Shown: positions 26,620-34,269, counted from the first letter of the stretch. The stretch: 64,000 nt of DNA from Actinomadura violacea (GCF_017573465.1 NZ_JAGEPF010000018.1:62001-126000), one strand, 5' to 3'. Notes: generated from the sequence alone by a model not told the origin. A program made the numbers and translations.

Positions 26620-28116
26620 ATGCCCTCCGACCTGGAGTTGACGTTCCTGGGCCACCAGACCTGGCACATCGCCACCGGCAACGCCACGGTGCTGCTGGAC
26701 CCCATCCTCAAGCCGGCGTTCGGCGCGGGCACCCTCGACTTCCGCATCTGGCCGCCCCGCCAGGTCGACACCGACGCGATGCCCGCCCCCGCCGCGGTCG
26801 TCCTGTCGCACGAGCATCTCGACCACCTGCACCTGCCGTCGCTGGACCTGCTGGACCGCACCGTGCCCGTCTACACCGGCCACACCGTGCCCCACGTCGT
26901 CTCCGACGCCATCGAGCATCTCGGGTTCGAGGTGCGGCGCGTCGACCACTCCAAGCCCATCCGCATCGGCGACCTGGAGATCACGCTGTACCCGGCCGGG
27001 GCCCGCACCATGTTCTGGGAGAACCGGGTCGTGCAGCCGCTCGTGCGTTCCTACGGCGGCCGGGAGGTGTTCATCGGCGTCGACGCCGACGTGTCCGACC
27101 TGTACCTGGAGGACATCGCCGCGCAGCGCCGCCCCGTCCCCTACATGGCCGTGGTGTCCAACAACTCGCAGACGGTGCCCTACGGGGCACTGGGCGCCGA
27201 CACGAACCTGCTGCCGGGCATCGACGGGCCCCGCAAGCGCCGCACCGGCATCGAGGTGCTGCACAGCCTGTTGATCGACTACCTCAAGCCGCTGGACGGC
27301 GTCGCCGAGGTGGCGCTGTGCGGCAACGGGTTCACCGCGCCCCGCTCGCCGCACGGCCCGTTCCTGTACGCCGACCACCGCAAGCTTGCCGAGCAGGCCA
27401 ACGCGCTTCAGCATCTGTTCCGGGTGCACGGGCCCCGCCCCGGTGACCGCATCACCATCCCCGCCGGCGACGCCCCCGCCGCCTGCTCTCGCGTGCCGTG
27501 GGTGACGATCGACGAGCAGACCGAGGCCGCCAAGCTCGCCGAGCTGGAGGCGTTCGTTGCCGCGCCGGTCGCGGTGGAGCCGACGCCCATCACCGGGCCG
27601 CTGTCGGGTGAGCAGTGGGGCCAGGCCCGCTCCCGCGTCGCCAAGGAACTGCAGCGGCTGGCCACCGACCTGATCTCCACCCGCACGGGCGCGCTGGCCA
27701 TCGGCATCCACGACTACCTGTCGGGGCCGCTCGGCTCCGAACGGCTGGTGCTGCGGCTGCTGGACCCGCCCGGCAAACGCGGCTCCGTGGAGTCCTACGC
27801 CTGGGACGTGTCCCGCCCCTCGTTCGAGCGCGTCACCTCCACCAGCCGCGACGAGGCGATGACCCGCTACCCGTTCGGCATCGAGATCTACTACCAGGAC
27901 TACGTCGCGGTGCTGGAAGGCCACGCGCAGATCTGGGACGTCGTCGGCGGCTCCTACCAGGGGTGGAACATCGGCGACCCGCTCGACTCCCCGGTGTACG
28001 CGCTGTTCGCCGTGTACGGCGAGCACCAGCGGCCCGACCTGGCCGCCCGCGTCTACGACGAGACCGTCAAGCAGATGCGCCTGCAGGCGTCCGGCGCGGT
28101 CAAGGCCGGCCGGTGA
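26620..28116 (+). CDS. Metallo-beta-lactamase-fold hydrolase/oxidoreductase
   Basis: This 498-residue protein has an N-terminal MBL domain of the UlaG-like kind (residues 1-250). The first strand reads ELTFLGHQTWHI, and the metal motif is LSHEHLDHLHL near residue 67. A second His candidate lies in YTGHTVPHV and an Asp-rich block IGVDADVSDLYLED lies near 155. The C-terminal ~150 residues (from about 350) form an extra domain I do not recognise. The ATG at 26620 has an AAAGGAA box. It sits between the 41-aa peptide gene and a kinase-like gene, overlapping the latter by 4 nt, so a role in peptide modification is a reasonable inference. Confidence 0.75.
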   Translation: MPSDLELTFLGHQTWHIATGNATVLLDPILKPAFGAGTLDFRIWPPRQVDTDAMPAPAAVVLSHEHLDHLHLPSLDLLDRTVPVYTGHTVPHVVSDAIEHLGFEVRRVDHSKPIRIGDLEITLYPAGARTMFWENRVVQPLVRSYGGREVFIGVDADVSDLYLEDIAAQRRPVPYMAVVSNNSQTVPYGALGADTNLLPGIDGPRKRRTGIEVLHSLLIDYLKPLDGVAEVALCGNGFTAPRSPHGPFLYADHRKLAEQANALQHLFRVHGPRPGDRITIPAGDAPAACSRVPWVTIDEQTEAAKLAELEAFVAAPVAVEPTPITGPLSGEQWGQARSRVAKELQRLATDLISTRTGALAIGIHDYLSGPLGSERLVLRLLDPPGKRGSVESYAWDVSRPSFERVTSTSRDEAMTRYPFGIEIYYQDYVAVLEGHAQIWDVVGGSYQGWNIGDPLDSPVYALFAVYGEHQRPDLAARVYDETVKQMRLQASGAVKAGR

Positions 28117-28982
28117 AGCCGCCACCCGCCGGGCCGCTGGACGGTGCGGCGAGGGCCCGGCCCGGCGGGTGGCTCCCAAACCCGCTCACCACCTGCCCCG
28201 AGGACGCCATCGCCGAGGCGCACATCCTGCTGCGCCACTTCTACCCCGGCCACTACGGAACGCTGAGATGTCTGGCGGCCCGGTACCGCAGCCACGTGTT
28301 CACCGTCGACACGCCGCCGCGGCTGGTGTTCAAACGGCACGCAGCCGAAGGCGCGTACCTGGGGGAGGTTCTGGCCTACCAGCTCCTTGAGCACGCGGAA
28401 GTGTTGCCCCGCCTGGTCGCGTTCGACGACGAGTCGCGGACGCTGCTGGTCCCCTACATCCGCGGCACGGTCGACCTGTCCCACGGGTCGATGTTCGACG
28501 AGCTGGTCCGCGTCGTCGCGCGGGTGCACACCGCGCCCGCGTTTTGGCACGACGACGTCGCCGGCACCGCCGCGCAGTGGCGCATGGACGTCATGCTGGA
28601 CGGGCCGCCGCCGGAGTGGGTGCCGCAGCCCGACGACTGGCGGTGGCTGCTGCGGCTCGTCCAGGACGCGCACGGTGAGGCGCACGTCCCCATCGGGAAT
28701 CTCGACCTGAAAGCCGAGCACGTGCGGCGCCGCATCGACGGGCGGCTGGTCATCGTCGACGGCGAGACGCTGCGGCCCGACCTGACGGGCATCCCCGACC
28801 TGGTCACGCTGGCGTTCATGGCGGCCGACGTCTCCGGCTACAAGCCGCGGCGGATCCGGGACGTGTATGTGCAGGAGACGCGGGCGCTGGGCGCAGACTG
28901 GACGGACTCCAGCCTGGTCGCGGCGCTGAACGCGTTCGCCGTCGCGACGGGCCTGAAATCGTTGCACGGCGCGGCTGACTGA
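28113..28982 (+). CDS. APH-like kinase-fold protein
   Basis: This 289-residue protein resembles the aminoglycoside phosphotransferase fold. There is a nucleotide-lobe strand RLVFKRHA near residue 69, a degenerate catalytic loop IGNLDLKAEHV near 193 in place of HGDxxxxN, and IVDGETLRPDL in place of the metal-binding DxD region. Kinase activity is uncertain. The GTG start overlaps the MBL stop (GTGA). It is probably part of the peptide locus. Confidence 0.65.
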   Translation: MKPPPAGPLDGAARARPGGWLPNPLTTCPEDAIAEAHILLRHFYPGHYGTLRCLAARYRSHVFTVDTPPRLVFKRHAAEGAYLGEVLAYQLLEHAEVLPRLVAFDDESRTLLVPYIRGTVDLSHGSMFDELVRVVARVHTAPAFWHDDVAGTAAQWRMDVMLDGPPPEWVPQPDDWRWLLRLVQDAHGEAHVPIGNLDLKAEHVRRRIDGRLVIVDGETLRPDLTGIPDLVTLAFMAADVSGYKPRRIRDVYVQETRALGADWTDSSLVAALNAFAVATGLKSLHGAAD

Positions 28983-29050
28983 CTCCGCGCCCGGCGGGCC
29001 CGGGACGCGTGTTAGCGTGCGCTCCCGTCCCGTTGAGAGGCCCGTACGGC

Positions 29051-29410
29051 ATGTTCCAGCGCGTTAGCACCGTCATGTACTTCGCGACCGACCCCGAGAA
29101 GGCCGCCCGCTGGTGGGCGGACGCTCTCGGGGTCGGGTCCGTTCACACCGACGTCGACGGAGATTCGGTGTACGCCTGGTTCAGCGTCGCCGGCATCGAG
29201 CACGGCTTCCACCAGGCCGACGACGAACGCAACCCGCGCGGCGCCAGCCCCGTCGTGTACTGGCAGGTCGACGACCTGGACGCCGTCCGCAAGCATCTCC
29301 TCGATGCCGGGGCCGTCCACCACCGGGGCCCGCTGACGGTCGAGCCGGGCCGCCGCATCTGCCAGCTCACCGACCCGTTCGGCGCCGTCGTCGGCCTCGA
29401 AGGCCCCTAG
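29051..29410 (+). CDS. VOC (glyoxalase/bleomycin-resistance) family protein
   Basis: This 119-residue protein has two beta-alpha-beta-beta-beta units of the VOC fold. It starts FQRVSTVMYFATDPEKAARWW, has GIEHGFHQAD in the middle and ends CQLTDPFGAVVGLEGP. Metal-ligand positions appear at least partly present (His and Glu near the strand ends). It may be a lyase, dioxygenase or binding protein. It lies at the junction between the peptide locus and the phage-like segment and converges with the next gene by 4 nt. Confidence 0.8.
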   Translation: MFQRVSTVMYFATDPEKAARWWADALGVGSVHTDVDGDSVYAWFSVAGIEHGFHQADDERNPRGASPVVYWQVDDLDAVRKHLLDAGAVHHRGPLTVEPGRRICQLTDPFGAVVGLEGP

Positions 29411-29970
29411 CGGGCGGGCGGTTCCTGCACGCCCAGCAGCGTGCGGATCTGCGCGGCGGCCGTCTCCGCCGCCTCCAACGCCGCCAGCAGCGGCTTCCCC
29501 GACGTCGCCGAGTACGCGACGCCGTCCATCTCTACAGCCGGGTTGTCGTGCGCGTCCCGCCACGTGTGCACCATCGTCGCGGCGGCGCGCAGCAGCTCGA
29601 CGATCGGCGGCGCCGGGGTCGACTCCACGTGGCCGCGCCCGATCTCCTGGATCGTCAGCGCCGCCCATTGCAGCCGCCACTCGGTGAGGTTCAGCGTGAT
29701 GACGGGGTCGCCGGCCGCGACTTCTTGCTCCGCCGACGACACCAGCATGTGGACCTCGTCCAACGACAGCGGGTCGGCGTTGTAGTTCTGCGACATGGAG
29801 TAGGCGTTGGACCACGCCACCAGGACGCCCAGCAGCGCGGTCACCTGCCGCTCCGGGGTCATCTGCTCCAGGCCGATGGAGTTGGCGTCGACGGGCACCT
29901 GCAGCAGCCGCAGCGCTTCGCGCAGCTCGTCGGCGGTGGGGAGGCCGTCACGCACCTGTGGGGAGGACAT
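29407..29970 (-). CDS. Unknown protein, 187 aa
   Basis: This 187-residue mostly helical acidic protein has no recognised domain. Notable segments are TALLGVLVAWSNAYSMSQNYN and EWRLQWAALTIQEIG. Its stop overlaps the VOC gene end (convergent). A GGGAGGAC box precedes its ATG on the minus strand. The size and composition resemble orphan proteins of large actinophages. Confidence 0.65.
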   Translation of the reverse strand: MSSPQVRDGLPTADELREALRLLQVPVDANSIGLEQMTPERQVTALLGVLVAWSNAYSMSQNYNADPLSLDEVHMLVSSAEQEVAAGDPVITLNLTEWRLQWAALTIQEIGRGHVESTPAPPIVELLRAAATMVHTWRDAHDNPAVEMDGVAYSATSGKPLLAALEAAETAAAQIRTLLGVQEPPAR

Positions 29971-30000
29971 GCGGGGGAGCGTAGCCGCCGCCGCGGACAC

Positions 30001-30020
30001 TCCACAGTGGAAGACACCCA
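30001..30020 (+). repeat. Inverted repeat flanking the tRNA array (left copy)
   Basis: tccacagtggaagacaccca at 30001-30020 is the exact reverse complement of 37574-37593, so the two copies bracket the array from tRNA-Arg(CCT) to tRNA-Ala in inverted orientation. Confidence 0.7.
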
Positions 30021-30021
30021 G

Positions 30022-30095
30022 CCGGCCCGGCCGGACTCGAACCGGCGACTTCGCGGTTAGGAACCGCGTGCTCTGTCCTGCTGAGCTACGAGCCG
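30022..30095 (-). tRNA. tRNA-Arg(CCT)
   Basis: A 74-nt cloverleaf with a 7-bp acceptor stem (one G-T), D-arm GCTC/GAGC, loop TTCCTAA with anticodon CCT for AGG codons, T-loop TTCGAGT and no encoded CCA. It is the first gene of the tRNA array. Confidence 0.92.
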
Positions 30096-30136
30096 TTACG
30101 CAACCCGCCACACAATGGGCGACTAGGCTGCCCGCC

Positions 30137-30421
30137 ATGGCAACGTCCACCGAAATCCTGGTCGCCGCGCTCACCGACGCCGGCGACCCGAAACTTGCAC
30201 CGCTGATCGAGCGGGCGAAGACCGGCTACTACAACGACTTCCAGTCCCCGCTCGTCTCGCCCATCATGGAGCTGGTAAAAGACCTGCGGAAGGCAGGCCA
30301 CCACGACCTGGCGCGCCGCGCGATCGACGGCGAGTTCGACGGGACGAAAGAAGAGTCGGACGCCTGGGCGGCGTCCCCCGAGGGGCAGGAAGTGTTCCGG
30401 TCTCTGCTGCGCGGAAACTGA
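30137..30421 (+). CDS. Unknown small protein, 94 aa
   Basis: This 94-residue helical protein (EILVAALTDAGDPKLAPLIE, then LVKDLRKAGHHDLARRAIDG) has no recognised domain. A -10-like taggct lies 7 nt before the ATG and there is no ribosome site, so the message is probably leaderless. It converges directly on the next gene. Confidence 0.7.
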   Translation: MATSTEILVAALTDAGDPKLAPLIERAKTGYYNDFQSPLVSPIMELVKDLRKAGHHDLARRAIDGEFDGTKEESDAWAASPEGQEVFRSLLRGN

Positions 30422-30658
30422 TCAGCGGCGCAGTCCGCCGCGTGCAGCCCCCCGGTGAGTGCCGGGGGCTTTGCTGTGCGCCCCGGGCTCGCGCACCGGC
30501 CACGCCAGCATGACGCCGAACAGTGCCATCACCATCGCGCCGCCGCCGTACGGGCCCACGCCCGTCCGCCAGTACAACAGGCCGAGCACCACCGCCGACG
30601 CCAACGCGATCGCGCCCGACAGTTCGGCGCGCCACGGCGCCCGCCTCCACCCCCGCAT
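30422..30658 (-). CDS. Small membrane protein, 78 aa
   Basis: This 78-residue protein has two membrane segments near residues 14-30 and 37-54 (AIALASAVVLGLLYW and GGAMVMALFGVMLAWPV), with basic N- and C-termini. It could be holin-like, but no endolysin is adjacent and the fold is too general to say. Confidence 0.6.
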   Translation of the reverse strand: MRGWRRAPWRAELSGAIALASAVVLGLLYWRTGVGPYGGGAMVMALFGVMLAWPVREPGAHSKAPGTHRGAARGGLRR

Positions 30659-30797
30659 ACCGGGGACCGTATCGGCTGACCGGCCGTAACGTCGCAGCGT
30701 GACCGGACCGGTACGGGGTCGTGGAACGCTTCCCCCGCCGCCGCGATGGTGGCGGCGTTGCCGGGGCCGTCTCGCCCGTACCGGCACGGCCGTTGAG

Positions 30798-30871
30798 GGT
30801 GACCGGAGGGACTCGAACCCTCTCATCCCAGGTTCACAGCCTGGGCCCTCGTCCACTTCGGGATCGGCCAC
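30798..30871 (-). tRNA. tRNA-His(GTG), atypical D-arm
   Basis: Acceptor GTGGCCG/CGGTCAC, anticodon stem CCAGG/CCTGG, loop CTGTGAA (anticodon GTG), T-loop TTCGAGT. The D-arm is only CCC/GGG, and position 8 reads A instead of T. Confidence 0.82.
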
Positions 30872-30873
30872 AG

Positions 30874-30945
30874 TGCCCGGTGGAGGACTCGAACCTCCGG
30901 CCAACGCCGCGTGAAGGCGCTGCTCTGCCGCTGAGCTAACCGGGC
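30874..30945 (-). tRNA. tRNA-Val(CAC)
   Basis: A 72-nt cloverleaf with perfect 7-bp acceptor GCCCGGT/ACCGGGC and loop TTCACGC, anticodon CAC. It overlaps the stop of the next small gene by 10 nt. Confidence 0.92.
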
Positions 30946-31112
30946 TCAAGCCGCGCGAACGCGGCCCCGCGCCGCCGGAAGTAGTCGGCGACGCGTCGTT
31001 CATCTCGCCCGATGGCCCATCGGGCGATCGGCGGGGCGTCCACCACCACACCGTCGCGGACCACCAGCCCGAAGGTGGCGTGCCGCAGCGAGACCCAGAC
31101 CCACTGCTCCAC
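30936..31112 (-). CDS. Small protein, 58 aa
   Basis: This gene is short but convincing: GTG start with AGAGGAG 7 nt upstream. The product (WVWVSLRHATFGLVVRDG, then PPIARWAIGRDERRVADYF) looks folded and resembles small proteins frequent in actinophages. It follows the 31140-31361 gene after 27 nt, and its stop codon lies inside tRNA-Val. Confidence 0.75.
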   Translation of the reverse strand: MEQWVWVSLRHATFGLVVRDGVVVDAPPIARWAIGRDERRVADYFRRRGAAFARLEPG

Positions 31113-31139
31113 CGCCCGCTCCTCTTCGCAGGCCGGCGG

Positions 31140-31361
31140 CTACGCGTCGCCGGGGACCCCGATGCCGACCGCCTGGCCGGGGCCGATCACGTCGACCCAC
31201 AGCTGGTCGCGGCCGGGCGTGAACTCGACCGGGCCGTCGTCCATGCCGACGGCGATGAACGACTTCGGGTCGTCGGGCTCGGGCTCGAACTTGATCTCGA
31301 CCACGGTGCCGTCGTGCCGGGTGATGGTTCCCCGCCGGGGCCGCACTTCCTCATCGCTCAT
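31140..31361 (-). CDS. Small acidic protein, 73 aa
   Basis: This 73-residue beta-rich protein (GTITRHDGTVVEIKFEPEPD, then DQLWVDVIGPGQAVGIGVPG) is of unknown function. A weak copy of the shared promoter lies just upstream (-10 about 13 nt before the ATG), so translation may be near-leaderless; an earlier in-frame ATG at 31376 is an alternative start. Confidence 0.65.
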   Translation of the reverse strand: MSDEEVRPRRGTITRHDGTVVEIKFEPEPDDPKSFIAVGMDDGPVEFTPGRDQLWVDVIGPGQAVGIGVPGDA

Positions 31362-31373
31362 CAAAGCATCTTC

Positions 31374-31404
31374 CATTGTGGGGCGGGTTAAGGCGAGCAC
31401 TGTC
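31374..31404 (-). promoter_or_regulatory. Weak copy of the shared phage promoter
   Basis: The -10 is CACAAT and the spacer holds TTAACCCGCC instead of TTAACCGACC. The -35 is poor. It points at the 31361 gene. Confidence 0.45.
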
Positions 31405-31417
31405 TACGTTCGCGACC

Positions 31418-31939
31418 ATGAGCAGGGCAGACGACGTCGACGCCGAGCTGGAGACCTTGTACGCGCAGGTCCCCGGAATCAACTGCAAGGGGTTGTGCAC
31501 CGACTCGTGCGGCCCCATCGAGGCCGGGCTCCGCGAGCGGGCCCGCATCGCCCGCGCGGGCGTCCGGCTTCCGCCGCACGAGGACGCGGTCCGGGAGGCG
31601 GGCTCCACCATCGAGGACTACGAGTGCCCCGCGCTGGTCGACGGGGCGTGCAGCGTGTACGACGTGCGGCCCATGATCTGCCGCCTGTGGGGCGCCTCAG
31701 AGATGCTGGTGTGCCCGTACGGGTGCCGCCCTGAGCCCGGCACCAAACGGCTTAGCCACGCGCAGGGGATGGCGCTGCTCGACGCCGCCCGCAAGGCAGG
31801 GACCATCGAGCAGCCGATCCCGCTGGCTGAATGGGAGCGCCGGTTCGCCGACCCGAAGGTGTTCCGCCGCTTCCGGGCGTTCGTGCCGCAGACGGAGGCG
31901 GTCAAGCCCATCCCGCCGAAGAAGCGCCGGCGACGCTGA
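31418..31939 (+). CDS. Cys-rich zinc/iron-chelating protein (YkgJ/CxxCxxCC-like)
   Basis: This 173-residue protein has a Cys pattern of the YkgJ family: INCKGLCTDSCG near residue 23, YECPALVDGACSVYDVRP near 68 and ICRLWG...VCPYGC near 90. These likely bind Zn or Fe-S. It ends in a basic tail PPKKRRRR. A -10-like tacgtt lies 7 nt before the ATG, consistent with a leaderless transcript. Its 3' half lies opposite the 3' part of the minus-strand gene 31697-32335. Confidence 0.78.
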   Translation: MSRADDVDAELETLYAQVPGINCKGLCTDSCGPIEAGLRERARIARAGVRLPPHEDAVREAGSTIEDYECPALVDGACSVYDVRPMICRLWGASEMLVCPYGCRPEPGTKRLSHAQGMALLDAARKAGTIEQPIPLAEWERRFADPKVFRRFRAFVPQTEAVKPIPPKKRRRR

Positions 31940-32335
31940 GGCGCCCCAGGCCGCGAGGCACGATGTCTCGGTGACGCCCCACGCCACCATGCGCCCGATC
32001 TTGATCCGGCCGGACCGCACCACCGTCCGGCCGGGCGAGGCTTCCAACGCGATGTGCCGGTCGACCTCGGCCGTGTACAGGGCGCGGTTGGCGCTGCGCG
32101 CGCCGAACAGCAGGAACGGCGCGCGCTGGTCGCGCTCCACGAACGACCAGAAGCCGCAGTAGCCGGCGGGGTGGAACCCGAAATGCTCGTGCAGGGGAGC
32201 GGGGCGGCCCGGACACGCGGGCTGCCCGCATGCGGCGTCGTACCAGACGCCCGGCTCGTACTGCTGCCCGAACGGCACCAGGGAGGACGGCAGCCCCGTC
32301 CTCCAGTCGACCGTCAGAACCTTGTAGACCTTCAT
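31697..32335 (-). CDS. Unknown protein, up to 212 aa
   Basis: The first ~115 residues look real: MKVYKVLTVDWRTG, then QYEPGVWYDAACGQPACPG, HEHFGFHPAGYCGFWSF and RIKIGRMVAWGV. Cys/His pairs suggest metal binding. The rest runs antisense to the CxxC gene for 243 nt and may be a chance extension or a genuine overlap. An AGGAGG box precedes the ATG. Confidence 0.6.
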   Translation of the reverse strand: MKVYKVLTVDWRTGLPSSLVPFGQQYEPGVWYDAACGQPACPGRPAPLHEHFGFHPAGYCGFWSFVERDQRAPFLLFGARSANRALYTAEVDRHIALEASPGRTVVRSGRIKIGRMVAWGVTETSCLAAWGASASPALLRRDGLDRLRLRHERPEAAEHLRVGEPALPFSQRDRLLDGPCLAGGVEQRHPLRVAKPFGAGLRAAPVRAHQHL

Positions 32336-32504
32336 CGAGCCTCCTCCCATGGGGCTGAACCCGGGGACCGGCGTGGCCAAGGGCGGACCTTGCAACCGAT
32401 GCCCCCGCACCGCGTAGCAGTAGGGCCGGGCGCCCGGCCCCGGCGCGGGGACGCGCTACCGGCCGTTGCGTAGCGACGTCGAGCATTCACCCCCGGGTTC
32501 AGCG

Positions 32505-32577
32505 TCGCTCGGGCGGGACTCGAACCCGCGTCCTCCCGTTTATAAGGCGGGTGCGCTGCCAACTGTGCCACCGAGCG
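32505..32577 (-). tRNA. tRNA-Ile(TAT)
   Basis: A 73-nt cloverleaf, perfect acceptor CGCTCGG/CCGAGCG, loop CTTATAA with anticodon TAT, reading the rare AUA codon directly. The loop-closing pair is C-A. Confidence 0.88.
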
Positions 32578-32657
32578 GAGAAAAGGAAACAGCGGGCATC
32601 CCAGATAAAAGGGACACCCGCTGTCGGGCCCGGGACGTGAGCCCCGGGCGGGGTTAA

Positions 32658-32731
32658 TGGCGGGAGCAGGATTTGAACCTGCGACCTCCGAGGTGTAGCC
32701 CCGGCGGGCTACCGAACTGCCCCATCCCGCT
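32658..32731 (-). tRNA. Initiator-like tRNA body with anticodon TAC
   Basis: 74 nt. D-arm and T-arm (GGGGCAGTTCGGTAGCCC and GCAGGTTCAAATCCTGC) resemble actinomycete initiator tRNA, and pair 1-72 is an A-C mismatch (initiators have C-A). The anticodon stem CCGGG/CTCGG holds a 7-nt loop GCTACAC, so by position the anticodon is TAC (Val) with C33. A shifted reading (CTA) would break the U-turn rule. Function as initiator, elongator or decoy is unknown. Confidence 0.65.
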
Positions 32732-32786
32732 TTGTTCAGCGTAAGACGCGGCCCGTTCGCCGGCGACCTGTTCCGCCGGATTGCTG

Positions 32787-32858
32787 TAGCGCAGGCGGGG
32801 CTCGAACCCGCATTCTCCGGGATGAAGGCCCGGCGACTTCCCGTTCGTCTACTGCGCC
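32787..32858 (-). tRNA. tRNA-Glu(TTC)
   Basis: A 72-nt cloverleaf, acceptor GGCGCAG/CTGCGCT, anticodon stem CCGGG/CCCGG, loop CCTTCAT (anticodon TTC), T-loop TTCGAGC. Confidence 0.9.
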
Positions 32859-32920
32859 TTGCGTTTCGCTAGCCGCCTCGTCTTGATCGCGGTGAGAGTG
32901 TGCGCCTATGGTCGGGGCGC

Positions 32921-33088
32921 ATGACGGATAAGCGGGCAAATGACCCAGCCGGGGCGGACGGCCCCGACAGCGCCGACGAGCACGAGCCGGTGGTTCAGCA
33001 CGACGACGAACGCCCGCTCAACGTGTTCAACGGGCACGCCGAGAACGTCGTGCAGATCGCCGGGGACGTCGGAGTACTGAACCTGTGA
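32921..33088 (+). CDS. Small acidic protein, 55 aa
   Basis: This 55-residue protein has a disordered acidic N-terminal half and a C-terminus NVFNGHAENVVQIAGDVGVL. That end is of the beta-strand-forming 'NVVQ-G-V' type seen in many small actinomycete proteins. A -10-like tatggt 8 nt before the ATG suggests a leaderless message. Confidence 0.6.
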   Translation: MTDKRANDPAGADGPDSADEHEPVVQHDDERPLNVFNGHAENVVQIAGDVGVLNL

Positions 33089-33155
33089 TCGGCGGTGGTT
33101 CCGGTACCGCCTGAGGGCGAAGCCCGACTGCGGGGCCAGCCGGGCGCGCGCAGCG

Positions 33156-33243
33156 CGGAAGGCGGAGGGCATGATCCTCATGCAGTCGCCTGCACCACCG
33201 GTTTTTAAGACCGGGGCCACCTCCCCCGATGGCGTCACCTTCC
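33156..33243 (-). tRNA. Class II tRNA-Leu(TAA), degenerate
   Basis: 88 nt. Acceptor GGAAGGT/GCCTTCC, D-stem GCCA/TGGC, anticodon stem CCGGT/ACCGG with loop CTTAAAA (anticodon TAA), long variable arm TGCAG-GCGA-CTGCA, T-stem GAGG/CCTC with loop ATCATGC in place of TTCGANN. It would read UUA, the rare codon decoded by bldA tRNA in streptomycetes, but the T-loop is abnormal. Confidence 0.6.
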
Positions 33244-33421
33244 TTGGGCCTGTGAGCCGAGCCGGCCTGCCGCACCCGGTCGCCCTGGCTGAAGAGAGAT
33301 GCGGGTCGGCTCGCGTCCCGCAGACGCCCGGCCACACGGCCGGGCGTCTGCTTTCGGCAGGGGCTATGCGCCCCTCAGCGCCCGCCTCGCGGCCTCGCGG
33401 CCCCGTCCGGGCACCCGGTGT

Positions 33422-33772
33422 TCACACCCGGGTCGGCAGCCCCATGGCGGCGTTCACCTCGGCCAACCGGATCTCCCAGTACTCGGCCTGCCGCGCGCGC
33501 CGCAGCCGGCGCCGCTTGGGCCCGTACCTCGTCTCGTAGCGCAACCAGTGCAGCATCGCGGTGATGGCGAACTTCATCCTGAGCGTCTCATCGGCGTCGC
33601 TCGCGACGAGCCGCGCGATGTACCGCTCCGCGGTCCGGAACTGCCGGGCGTCCGCCACAACGATGCACGCCGGGATACACCGGTACGGCTCGGTCACCCT
33701 GGTGACGAACATCGTCCCGCCCATCACCAGCACGAACAGGCCCGGCACGGCGAGCGCACTCCACAGGTTCAT
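33422..33772 (-). CDS. Membrane-anchored small protein, 116 aa
   Basis: An N-terminal membrane helix (residues 3-24, ALAVPGLFVLVMGGTMFV) is followed by a basic helical region (KRRRLRRARQAEYW). A strong GAGGAGGAGCAC box precedes the ATG. No domain is recognised. Confidence 0.65.
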   Translation of the reverse strand: MNLWSALAVPGLFVLVMGGTMFVTRVTEPYRCIPACIVVADARQFRTAERYIARLVASDADETLRMKFAITAMLHWLRYETRYGPKRRRLRRARQAEYWEIRLAEVNAAMGLPTRV

Positions 33773-33896
33773 GTGCTCCTCCTCAACGAGGCCATGTTGC
33801 GCGGCCGGGGCCGGCGACGCCAGCCCACGTCGCCGGGCGTCCCGGCCGCTGGGGATCGAGGGGGGCGTGAGCACCGACCCGCACCCTCGATCCCAG

Positions 33897-33970
33897 AGCC
33901 TCCGGCCGGACTCGAACCGGCAACCTCTCCCTTACCGAGGGAGCGCTCATACCTGGTGAGCTTCGAAGGC
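33897..33970 (-). tRNA. tRNA-Thr(GGT)
   Basis: A 74-nt cloverleaf, acceptor GCCTTCG/CGGAGGC, anticodon stem CTCCC/GGGAG, loop TCGGTAA (anticodon GGT). Confidence 0.9.
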
Positions 33971-33991
33971 GTGCCGCGCGGCTGCGCGGGG

Positions 33992-34150
33992 TCATTCGTC
34001 GGGCACGTACCGGCGCGCGACGCGTCGCCGGCGACCCATCTTCTTCAAGACCGGCCACGGCATGCGCACCGCGTCGCCGTGCCGGTCGTCCTTGTGGTCC
34101 TTGCAGATCGGGCACCCTTTCCAGCGGCGGTGCGGCGAGTGCGAGGTCAT
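33992..34150 (-). CDS. Small basic CxxC protein, 52 aa
   Basis: This 52-residue protein (RRWKGCPICKDHKDDRHGD, then a Lys/Arg-rich stretch) has one CPIC knuckle with nearby His residues. An AAGGGGGG box lies 7 nt before the ATG. It sits between two tRNA-Thr genes. Confidence 0.6.
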   Translation of the reverse strand: MTSHSPHRRWKGCPICKDHKDDRHGDAVRMPWPVLKKMGRRRRVARRYVPDE

Positions 34151-34168
34151 GGCGGGTCCCCCCTTGGG

Positions 34169-34242
34169 AGCCTTCGGCCGGACTCGAACCGGCGGCCTTC
34201 TCGTTACGAGCGAGGTGCTCTGACCAGCTGAGCTACGAAGGC
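34169..34242 (-). tRNA. tRNA-Thr(CGT)
   Basis: A 74-nt cloverleaf, perfect acceptor GCCTTCG/CGAAGGC, loop CTCGTAA (anticodon CGT). Confidence 0.9.
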
Positions 34243-34269
34243 ATGCTGGGGGCGGGCCGCCCCCAAGGT

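Noticed and set aside
26593..28179. 528-codon minus-strand frame opposite the MBL gene
   Set aside because: Composition is shadow-like (Gly/Val/Asp/Arg/His), and the plus-strand protein has clear motifs and ribosome site.
30422..30658. Holin
   Set aside because: Two membrane helices alone are not enough and the endolysin lies 11 kb away.
32658..32731. Amber-suppressor tRNA that could read the TAG in the transposase
   Set aside because: CTA appears in the loop but one base off the anticodon position; by stem geometry the anticodon is TAC.
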